A stretch of 7,044 nucleotides of DNA. Source: Kordiimonadaceae bacterium (GTDB lineage Bacteria; Pseudomonadota; Alphaproteobacteria; Sphingomonadales; Kordiimonadaceae). A program made the position numbers and the translations under genes. The DNA is taken from assembly GCA_016764715.1 (NCBI GenBank), contig JAESRJ010000012.1, positions 10,750 to 17,793 of the forward strand, given 5' to 3'. The notes beneath the pieces were generated by a model that saw nothing but the letters and a program-made list of their open reading frames with translations, was not told where the DNA came from and searched no databases. This document shows positions 1-5,610 of this stretch, piece by piece. Positions within the stretch are counted from its first letter, which is position 1; the number at the start of each line of letters is the position of its first letter.

Positions 1-105
1 GAGGAACAGAAGCTGATTCTTGACGAAAATGCGAAAGAACTTAGAAAACGAATTGGCGAAACTTGGTTGCCTTTACGGCCTTGGGTTACCTATCACGTTA
101 GATAG
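1..105 (+). CDS. C-terminal tail of an unidentified protein (5' end outside window)
   Basis: Frame 1 is open from the first base to a TAG at 103-105 and gives 34 residues beginning EEQKLILDENAKELRKRIGE and ending in a Trp/Pro-containing segment. The other two forward frames close within about 30 bases. The first half is charged and looks like an amphipathic helix, as in many C-terminal regions. No family is recognised and no function is proposed. It could be a chance open stretch, since 34 codons is short. The biased composition and the lack of a competing frame make a real gene end somewhat more likely. No terminator hairpin was seen after the stop. Confidence 0.4.
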   Translation, partial: EEQKLILDENAKELRKRIGETWLPLRPWVTYHVR

Positions 106-155
106 CACCACCTTGCTTGGTTACAAAGTAGGGCAATTATGAGCGGAGTTTATTC

Positions 156-184
156 GTTACATAGGAACATAAAACGACTATACT
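156..184 (+). promoter_or_regulatory. Candidate sigma70-type promoter for the hybrid kinase gene
   Basis: GTTACA at 156-161 (4 of 6 matches to TTGACA) is followed after 17 bases by TATACT at 179-184 (5 of 6 matches to TATAAT). This would start transcription near 190 and leave a leader of about 80 bases before the ATG at 273. The same region contains TTACATA (157-163), GACTATACT (176-184) and GAGTA (191-195), which recur in the same order upstream of the receiver gene. TACT and AGTA at 181-195 form a short inverted repeat. A second weak -10-like CATAAT lies at 235-240 without a well-spaced -35. The assignment rests on the sequence match alone. Confidence 0.4.
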
Positions 185-272
185 GCTATTGAGTAGATTC
201 TGAGCGATGAATAGGTTGAGGTACATACAGTATTCATAATTGCTAATTGATGCTAGGTATTGTGTGACGGGG

Positions 273-3200
273 ATGAAGCGTTTTCTAAAAAAAAGGATTT
301 ATGTTTCCTTTATCGTTGGTGTGGCTTTTTTAAGCCAACTTCACGGTGGCATTTTGTATGCCGAAGTGAGAGCAGCTAGCGCGGCAGAGGCAGATGCCCC
401 TGATATCAAAGAGCGTATTGATTTAATCGAAAAAACGGCTTGGCAGGATATTTCTGAAGCAAAGAGGCTTGCAAAACAAGCGTTTGAAGATCTGCGACTG
501 GCCCCAAATTTGGCGTTGGAAGCACGCCTTTTCAACCTGTCGGCTTATATTAAGATATTGGTTTCTGATTTTACAGGCGCCTTTAGTGATATTCTGGAAG
601 GTCGAAGACTATCCATAGAAAGCGGCAACAAAGAAGAAGAAGCAACCAGCTACGGCCTTGAGGGTGTGATTCTAAGCAAGATAGGGAATTATAGCGATAG
701 TCTTGCAGTTACGTTTAGGGCTTTGAAGTTACAACAAGAAATAGGATCCCCCAGTACAGGTTTAACCTTGCAGTATATAAGCAAAGCGTACTTTGAGATG
801 GGGGACTTTTCTAAAAGCCTCGAATACGGAACCCAATTACTTGACCACCCGCAGTCGATTGACGGAGGCGACGCGCAGGGGTTTGCTTATTTGGCAATTG
901 GTGAAGCATATTTGGGCCTGCTACAACCCCTTAAAGCAAAAGAGCCTTTGCAGTTGGCTGCAGGTATCCTGCGAAAAGTCAGCCCAACCTTTGTGCCTCT
1001 CTCGGATCGACTTTTGGCTGAGGTAGAGTTCCAGCTGGGAAACTTTTATGTTTCAGAACAGTATCTTAGTGACAGCATACGGTCCGCGAAAGATCAAAGC
1101 TATTTTTTAGATTTTGAGAAAGCACTTTTACTGAAAGTGAAACTTCAAACACAAAAAGGTGAGTTACCAGAGGCGTTTTCCGCGCTGAATGAGTTGTTTG
1201 ACTTTGCTAAGGCGGAGAAAAATCTGAAGGCCGAAAGCGCCGCAAACGAACAGCTGGCACTTGTCCTTGAAAGTGAGGGTTCATTCGAAGCTGCGTTGAA
1301 GGCGCACCAGAAATTTAAACAAATCAACGATTCCATTTTCAATGCAAACAGCGCGACCAAAATCGCGCTCGCACAGACGCGGTTCGAGACAGAGCAGAAA
1401 ACGCAGCAGATTACTCTTCTTAAGAACGAAAATGCACTGAATAGCCTGCAGGCGGAACAATTGCAGGAATCGGCCACACTGCGAGGCTCGATCATTGTTC
1501 TAATATTGATTTTGCTCGCGGGGGCGTTGTTTGTGCTGTACCGCGGCAGCAAGGTAAAACGGCAACTGGTTTATAATGCCGTCAAGCTGCGCGCGGCCTA
1601 TGATGACGCTGAAAAAGCAACAAAGGCCAAATCGGAATTTCTTGCTCGCATGAGCCATGAAATCAGAACGCCAATGAATGCGATCATTGGCCTTGGCCAT
1701 CTGCTCGAACGCACAAAGCTTGATAGTGTGCAGAGAAATTACCAGTCAAAAACGCAACATGCTGCTGAGGACTTACTCGGTATCATCAACGATATTCTTG
1801 ATTTCTCGCGGATTGAAGCCGGGAAGCTGAAAATTGATGCGGTTCCTTTCTCCCTAGATAATGTGCTGTCGTCGCTGTCGACGGTTGTTGCACTTAAAGC
1901 TCAAAGCCGAGGACTTGAACTATTATTTGAGGTGACGCCAGGCGTTCCGGACAGTTTAATTGGTGACCCAATGCGGATCCGGCAAATACTGGTAAATTTG
2001 GTGGATAACGCCATCAGATTCACGCAGGAAGGCGAAATACGAGTGAAGGTAACGCTTGAAGCAACGGCCAACAAAGGCAAGCTTGGTTTTGTGGTATCGG
2101 ACACAGGCATTGGCATGACGCCAGAAGAGTGCCAAAAGCTGTTTGTTTCCTTCTCGCAGGCAGACGGCTCGATTACACGCAAATACGGCGGGACAGGACT
2201 TGGTCTGATCATTAGCAAGCAGCTGACCGAACTGATGGGTGGGCGAATATCAGTAACCAGTGCCCTTAGCCACGGCAGTAGATTTCGTTTTAACGTGGCG
2301 GTAGAAATTGGTGAGGCTGGCGCAGAATTCCCGATGCCTAAATCGCTGCCGCGTTTAAAATTCCTTGTTGTAGATGATAATGAAGCGGCCCGTATGATCC
2401 TGCGAAGCCAGCTGCAGGGCTTTGGCTTTAAAGCCGACGTTGCAGAAAACGGTGAGCAGGCTTTGATGATGTTTAAGGCGTCCGTTACACGCGGCAGCGT
2501 CCCGTACGACATGATACTAATGGACTGGGAAATGCCAGGTGCTAACGGGCTCGAAGTAGCGGAAGAGATTGGAATGACTAAAACCAGTGGCAGCAAGCCT
2601 CCTATTTTGATGGTAACAGGGCATCATCAGGACACCTTAGGGAAACAAATCGAGTCCTCTTATATTGCCGGATTTGTCACCAAACCGATTAATGCAAGCG
2701 ATCTGTTGAGTGTTGTGGCGGAAACCTTAGGGCAATCACCTAAACAGAAGGAGACTCCAGCCTCGAGCACGCAGAATATGGGGGATAGTCTTCAACATAT
2801 TAAAGGAGCAAAAGTCCTGCTCGTGGAAGATAACGCTATCAATCGGCTTGTGGCGCACGGATTTTTGGATGCCTTAGAACTGGATGTAGACGAGGCTTTC
2901 GACGGAAAAGAAGCTATCCTAAAAGTCGCTGAAACATCCTATGATTTGGTGTTGATGGATGTACAAATGCCAGTGATGGATGGCTTAACGGCCACGCGGA
3001 AAATCAGAGAAATACCCGAGCACGCGGCGCTCCCAATTATAGCCATGACAGCGAATGCGATGAACAGCGATAAGGACAAAGCGATTGCTGCGGGCATGAA
3101 TGACCATCTAGCGAAACCGTTCGCAGTGGCAGATTTTTACGGCATATTGCTTAAGTGGATCAAACCGGCTACGAGCGCCAAGTTGTTGACAGTTCCTGAG

Positions 3201-3737
3201 CCAGATGATCATTTTTCGATGGACTTTGACGAGCCCGATTTTCCTGATGATAGTATCCCGAACGATGTAGACTTCGCTGTGCGCGACGCGGCGTGCCTGC
3301 CCCTAAGGTCTCCCTTCATTATCATCGATGCAGATGCCGGGCTGGCGAATTTTTCCGGTAAAACCGAGCTCTATATCGAAGCACTTTATAGCTACCGAGA
3401 GTTATACATGAATGCCGGAAGCGATTTAAAAACCCTGTTGGCAGCAAAGAAGCATGAGGAAGTAGGGCGCTTGGCACACTCGTTAAAATCCGTCAGTGCG
3501 TATATCGGTGCAGATTCCTTCAGCGCTACTGCAAGCAAAATGGAAAAGTTGCTTAGAAGCAACTTGTATGAAGAAGCTGCTGATTTCGTTGAGACCTTTA
3601 TGTTGGCCGCCAAGGCCATTGCTACTGATTTATTATTACTTGAGGAGTTTGAACGCGGTCTGACCCGAGAAGCCAAGGCTGATAGTTTCAAGGCAAAGGC
3701 ATCCGATTTGGCGCGGCCAAAAACTGATGCTGGCTGA
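273..3737 (+). CDS. Hybrid sensor histidine kinase: periplasmic TPR sensor, HisKA-HATPase, two REC, HPt
   Basis: This is a membrane-bound multistep phosphorelay kinase of 1154 residues counted from the ATG. Residues 1-30 form a signal peptide: a basic MKRFLKKR, a hydrophobic core and a possible LYA cleavage site. Residues about 45-360 contain several TPR-like helical pairs that should lie outside the cytoplasm as the sensor. A coiled-coil-like stretch follows, then one membrane segment at 407-423. HisKA carries MSHEIRTP with phospho-acceptor His462. The HATPase has an N box (Asn579), G1 DTGIG from Asp610 and G2 GGTGLGL at 639-645. REC1 (about 695-810) has acceptor Asp751 and REC2 (about 846-965) has Asp896, and both keep the acidic pair and conserved Thr and Lys. 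HPt has [13 protein letters not shown] with His1069. All catalytic residues are intact. Start choice: ATG 273 fits the signal peptide best. GTG 264 has an AGGT at 255-258 and remains possible, while TTG 240 has no ribosome site. The ligand is unknown. The likely partner is the receiver gene just downstream. Confidence 0.95.
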   Translation: MKRFLKKRIYVSFIVGVAFLSQLHGGILYAEVRAASAAEADAPDIKERIDLIEKTAWQDISEAKRLAKQAFEDLRLAPNLALEARLFNLSAYIKILVSDFTGAFSDILEGRRLSIESGNKEEEATSYGLEGVILSKIGNYSDSLAVTFRALKLQQEIGSPSTGLTLQYISKAYFEMGDFSKSLEYGTQLLDHPQSIDGGDAQGFAYLAIGEAYLGLLQPLKAKEPLQLAAGILRKVSPTFVPLSDRLLAEVEFQLGNFYVSEQYLSDSIRSAKDQSYFLDFEKALLLKVKLQTQKGELPEAFSALNELFDFAKAEKNLKAESAANEQLALVLESEGSFEAALKAHQKFKQINDSIFNANSATKIALAQTRFETEQKTQQITLLKNENALNSLQAEQLQESATLRGSIIVLILILLAGALFVLYRGSKVKRQLVYNAVKLRAAYDDAEKATKAKSEFLARMSHEIRTPMNAIIGLGHLLERTKLDSVQRNYQSKTQHAAEDLLGIINDILDFSRIEAGKLKIDAVPFSLDNVLSSLSTVVALKAQSRGLELLFEVTPGVPDSLIGDPMRIRQILVNLVDNAIRFTQEGEIRVKVTLEATANKGKLGFVVSDTGIGMTPEECQKLFVSFSQADGSITRKYGGTGLGLIISKQLTELMGGRISVTSALSHGSRFRFNVAVEIGEAGAEFPMPKSLPRLKFLVVDDNEAARMILRSQLQGFGFKADVAENGEQALMMFKASVTRGSVPYDMILMDWEMPGANGLEVAEEIGMTKTSGSKPPILMVTGHHQDTLGKQIESSYIAGFVTKPINASDLLSVVAETLGQSPKQKETPASSTQNMGDSLQHIKGAKVLLVEDNAINRLVAHGFLDALELDVDEAFDGKEAILKVAETSYDLVLMDVQMPVMDGLTATRKIREIPEHAALPIIAMTANAMNSDKDKAIAAGMNDHLAKPFAVADFYGILLKWIKPATSAKLLTVPEPDDHFSMDFDEPDFPDDSIPNDVDFAVRDAACLPLRSPFIIIDADAGLANFSGKTELYIEALYSYRELYMNAGSDLKTLLAAKKHEEVGRLAHSLKSVSAYIGADSFSATASKMEKLLRSNLYEEAADFVETFMLAAKAIATDLLLLEEFERGLTREAKADSFKAKASDLARPKTDAG
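3546..3565. repeat. Perfect 9-bp inverted repeat inside the HPt coding region
   Basis: AAGTTGCTT and AAGCAACTT are exact reverse complements separated by two bases (AG). They sit within the codons for KLLRSNL in the HPt domain. In RNA this could form a short hairpin, but no U-tract follows, so it is not an intrinsic terminator. It may be a by-product of codon use. Confidence 0.5.
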
Positions 3738-3770
3738 ACTTTGATAGGTTTACATAAGTTGAGTTGACTA

Positions 3771-3784
3771 TACTCGTACGAGTA
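3771..3784. promoter_or_regulatory. 14-base perfect palindrome, candidate operator upstream of the receiver gene
   Basis: TACTCGTACGAGTA is a perfect palindrome about 75 bases before the GTG start of the receiver gene. It covers the position expected for a -35 element relative to the TATAAT at 3799-3804. Immediately next to it, CTACA-TAT-TGTAG (3785-3797) is a second inverted repeat with 5-base arms. Such dyads are typical binding sites for dimeric regulators. Which protein might bind is unknown. A looser version (TACT, seven bases, AGTA) occurs at 181-195 upstream of the kinase gene. Confidence 0.45.
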
Positions 3785-3798
3785 CTACATATTGTAGC

Positions 3799-3804
3799 TA
3801 TAAT
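3799..3804 (+). promoter_or_regulatory. Candidate -10 box of the receiver gene promoter
   Basis: TATAAT matches the sigma70 -10 consensus exactly and lies in the 120-base gap, 53 bases before the GTG start, implying a leader of about 45 bases. At a 17-base spacing the -35 slot (3776-3781, GTACGA) is poor and falls inside the palindrome, which would suit an activator-dependent promoter. TTGACT at 3764-3769 resembles a -35 but is 29 bases away. TATACT at 3769-3774 is an alternative -10, part of the motif shared with the kinase upstream region. Confidence 0.4.
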
Positions 3805-3857
3805 TGGGGAAGGCCCTTTTCAATATTATTTGAGCAGCTTCAGGAAATGGTGGGCGC

Positions 3858-4265
3858 GTGGCTAAATTCAGCGATTTAAAGGTGATGGTTCTTGATGATG
3901 AACCGTTTATAACCAGCATCTTATTTGACATGTTGGACGATTTGGGCGTGCAGACCAAAGAGAAATACCATTCCGTTGAGGAAGCGAACACTTCGTTGGA
4001 AAATTTTGCACCGAATGTTGTTCTTTCAGATATTGATATGCCCGACACGGACGGTTTCCAGTTTATCAAAAAAGCGCGTGTGGAACATCCTCATATCAAT
4101 CAAGCGGCCATCGTATTTTTGACGGGCCATTCTGATCCAGCGTTTATCAAAAAAGCCAAGGCGCTGGGTGTGGCGGGCTATTTGTTGAAACCTGTGAAAT
4201 ATGACAGGTTGCGGGCTAATTTGACAAGGGTTCATAACGCCTTGACGGCTTCTGGCAGGCTATAG
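3858..4265 (+). CDS. Stand-alone receiver-domain response regulator (CheY type)
   Basis: This 135-residue protein consists of a single receiver domain with no DNA-binding, enzymatic or other output domain. The acidic pocket is Asp13-Asp14, the acceptor is Asp58 in SDIDMPDTDG, the switch Thr is Thr89 (FLTGH) and the conserved Lys is Lys111 (LLKPV). It should therefore be phosphorylatable. Family knowledge says such proteins act as phosphate shuttles in phosphorelays or signal by direct protein binding, as CheY does. Its position downstream of a hybrid kinase ending in an HPt domain suggests it accepts phosphate from that HPt; this is inference. The GTG start is the only reasonable one, because an in-frame TGA lies at 3831-3833 with no other start codon after it. 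The ribosome site is weak (AGGAAA at 3842-3847, or GGTGGG nearer the start). It probably has its own promoter in the preceding gap, although readthrough from the kinase gene is possible. Confidence 0.93.
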   Translation: MAKFSDLKVMVLDDEPFITSILFDMLDDLGVQTKEKYHSVEEANTSLENFAPNVVLSDIDMPDTDGFQFIKKARVEHPHINQAAIVFLTGHSDPAFIKKAKALGVAGYLLKPVKYDRLRANLTRVHNALTASGRL

Positions 4266-4424
4266 AAACGTTAAAATTCTATTCTGAATGCCGCGGTGGC
4301 TGAGGCGTATTTTGTCATTGAGCGCAGTCCCCTATTGATTTTGTAGCTGAACATGGCAAGCTGATTTTCAGATTTTTGAGTTGCATATATCTAAAAATAA
4401 AAGGCCTCATGCCTCGGGGAACCT
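4266..4424. other. Intergenic gap between the receiver gene and the HTTM pair
   Basis: This 159-base region holds no convincing gene. An AT-rich stretch around 4371-4402, with TATATC at 4386-4391, may contain the promoter for the downstream pair, but no well-spaced -35 was found. AGGC and GCCT (4402-4414) could form a weak 4-base stem with a 5-base loop. CTGA and TCAG (4361-4371) form another weak stem followed by a short T-run (4373-4377), too weak to call a terminator. GGGGAA at 4416-4421 is a possible ribosome site, unusually close to the ATG at 4425. Confidence 0.4.
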
Positions 4425-4868
4425 ATGCTGCAAACCTTAAAGCTGCTTTTGCCTGCCCTTCTCCCTTCATGGCGTTTCTTCGATGCCATCGCACCGTCAC
4501 CGCGTATTGAGTTTTCCCTTCTGCAAAGCCGAACAGAAAAGTCGGTGCTTTGGCAGGAGTTCCGCCCTCGTCCGCCGTGCGTACCTGCCTCAGTGATGCT
4601 TACTCGCATGGTCTATAATCCGCGCTGGAATGAGACATTGTTTCTGGTGAGTTGCGCTGAACGCCTTACGGTAAACCCCACCAAGCATAGTCAATTAGAA
4701 ATATTAAACCGCATCAAAGCCGATCTAGCGGGGGATGGCGCCAGCGAAACCACTGCACCTTATTTGCAATATAGGCTGCACTTCGTATCTGCAGACGGGG
4801 AGGAACTGACAAAACAGGTGACCTTCACTTCCCCTGTATATCCGTATTCAGAAGATACCAGCGCATGA
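4425..4868 (+). CDS. Conserved-looking 147-residue protein paired with an HTTM membrane protein, function unknown
   Basis: No named family is assigned with confidence. The protein opens with a Leu/Pro-rich stretch leading into PSWRFFDAIAPSPRIEF, then an aromatic and Arg/Pro-rich middle (WQEFRPRPP), then YNPRWNETLFLVSCAERL, and ends with a beta-like segment, YLQYRLHFVSADGEE. The start is only mildly hydrophobic and is not a clear signal peptide or membrane anchor, so a soluble protein, perhaps membrane-associated, is likely. The dense Trp/Phe/Arg/Pro pattern looks like a genuine folded family, not a chance frame. Its stop codon overlaps the next gene's start as ATGA (4865-4868), so translational coupling is expected, and the two products probably work together or contact each other. 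The ATG 4425 start has GGGGAA only 3 bases upstream. An out-of-frame ATG at 4409 was discounted. Confidence 0.82.
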   Translation: MLQTLKLLLPALLPSWRFFDAIAPSPRIEFSLLQSRTEKSVLWQEFRPRPPCVPASVMLTRMVYNPRWNETLFLVSCAERLTVNPTKHSQLEILNRIKADLAGDGASETTAPYLQYRLHFVSADGEELTKQVTFTSPVYPYSEDTSA

Positions 4869-5551
4869 CATTAGAGACTGCGCTTCGAGCGACCGAAGTT
4901 TTGCTGGCGCTGGCCTTTTTGCAGCAAAGCATCGAACATCTAGCGGCTTCAAAAACTGAAGTGCGCCTGTTCGTGCCGCGTATTTTTCTGAGCTTTTTGC
5001 TACTAATTGGCTTTATGGCACCTTGGGTGTGTCTGGCGCTCGTGGTGTTGTCACTGCTTATCTTAAAGAGGTTTCAAGGTCCGTACAATGGCGGTAGCGA
5101 CCGGATGAGCTTGCTCATATTGTGTTGCCTGACGCTCGCTCAATTTATGCCAAGAACGGCCTTACAAGAAGTGGTTTTTGGTTATTTGGCGCTGCAGCTT
5201 GTGCTGTCTTATTTCATCTCGGGCTGGGTCAAGGTCGCCAATCCGGATTGGCGCAGCGGCAAGGCCTTGCGGGATGTATTTCGTTTCTCAGCGTACCCCG
5301 TGAGCCAGGAACTACGGTTGCTTTCCGAATGGCCGCGGCTGCTCTTTGTGATGTCGTGGTCGGTGATGCTGTTCGAATTGCTTTTCCCTTTTGCTTTGTC
5401 GTCACACACGGCTCTAATAGTGGGGCTAGGAGTGGCCACTGTCTTTCACTTGGCGAATGCTTGCATCTTCGGCTTGAACCGGTTTTTCTGGATATGGCTC
5501 GCGGCGTACCCGTCGTTGATCTGGTTCCAAGAGCGTATTTTTATAGCATAA
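4865..5551 (+). CDS. Short HTTM-like multi-pass membrane protein (VKGC-related family)
   Basis: This 228-residue protein is strongly hydrophobic, with about six membrane segments: near 9-25, 37-68 (probably two close spans), 81-96, 102-122, 158-177 and 182-222 (probably two). The segment ISGWVKVANPDWRSG (118-132), between membrane spans, and the C-terminal HLANACIFGLNRFFW pattern resemble HTTM proteins, the membrane domain shared with vitamin K-dependent gamma-carboxylase. The conserved Lys of that family would correspond to Lys123 or so. Human carboxylase is far larger with a lumenal domain, whereas this protein is the membrane part only, so carboxylase activity should not be assumed. The start overlaps the upstream stop by ATGA and has no good ribosome site of its own, which points to translational coupling with the 147-residue protein. 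The TAA is followed directly by the terminator of the convergent peptidase gene. The family call is from recognised patterns, not a profile search. Confidence 0.85.
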   Translation: MTLETALRATEVLLALAFLQQSIEHLAASKTEVRLFVPRIFLSFLLLIGFMAPWVCLALVVLSLLILKRFQGPYNGGSDRMSLLILCCLTLAQFMPRTALQEVVFGYLALQLVLSYFISGWVKVANPDWRSGKALRDVFRFSAYPVSQELRLLSEWPRLLFVMSWSVMLFELLFPFALSSHTALIVGLGVATVFHLANACIFGLNRFFWIWLAAYPSLIWFQERIFIA

Positions 5552-5585
5552 AAAACAGTGGCAGCGACTATAGGCCGCTGCCACT
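5550..5585 (-). terminator. Rho-independent terminator of the minus-strand peptidase gene
   Basis: AGTGGCAGCG (5557-5566) and CGCTGCCACT (5576-5585) form a perfect 10-bp GC-rich stem with a 9-base loop. Read on the minus strand the stem is followed, after one base, by six T residues (A-run at 5550-5555 on the plus strand). This is the classical arrangement for ending the transcript of the gene whose stop is at 5611. On the plus strand no T-run follows, so any stopping of the HTTM transcript here would be less efficient. The A-run overlaps the HTTM stop codon by two bases. Confidence 0.85.
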
Positions 5586-5610
5586 ATCATAGGAAACTGA
5601 GATTGAAGCT

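Noticed and set aside
240..272. Upstream extension of the kinase start to TTG 240
   Set aside because: No ribosome-binding sequence precedes it, and it would put 11 extra residues ahead of a well-formed signal peptide. ATG 273 (or GTG 264) is preferred.
1145..1552. 135-codon open frame on the minus strand
   Set aside because: It is antisense to the TPR, coiled-coil and membrane region of the kinase and has a Cys/Ser-rich composition typical of a shadow frame.
1901..2596. 231-codon open frame on the minus strand
   Set aside because: It lies wholly inside the HATPase and REC1 coding sequence, whose motifs are intact; its translation is Ser/Pro/Arg-rich with no recognisable domain.
3764..3804. 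TTGACT (3764-3769) and TATAAT (3799-3804) as one promoter
   Set aside because: The spacing is 29 bases, far from the 16-18 needed, so they cannot be a single sigma70 promoter.
4361..4377. CTGA-TTT-TCAG followed by T-run as terminator of the receiver gene
   Set aside because: The stem is only 4 bp and not GC-rich, too weak to call an intrinsic terminator.
5122..5592. 156-codon open frame on the plus strand
   Set aside because: It overlaps the HTTM gene in another frame, lacks hydrophobic segments or motifs, and runs through the terminator stem.
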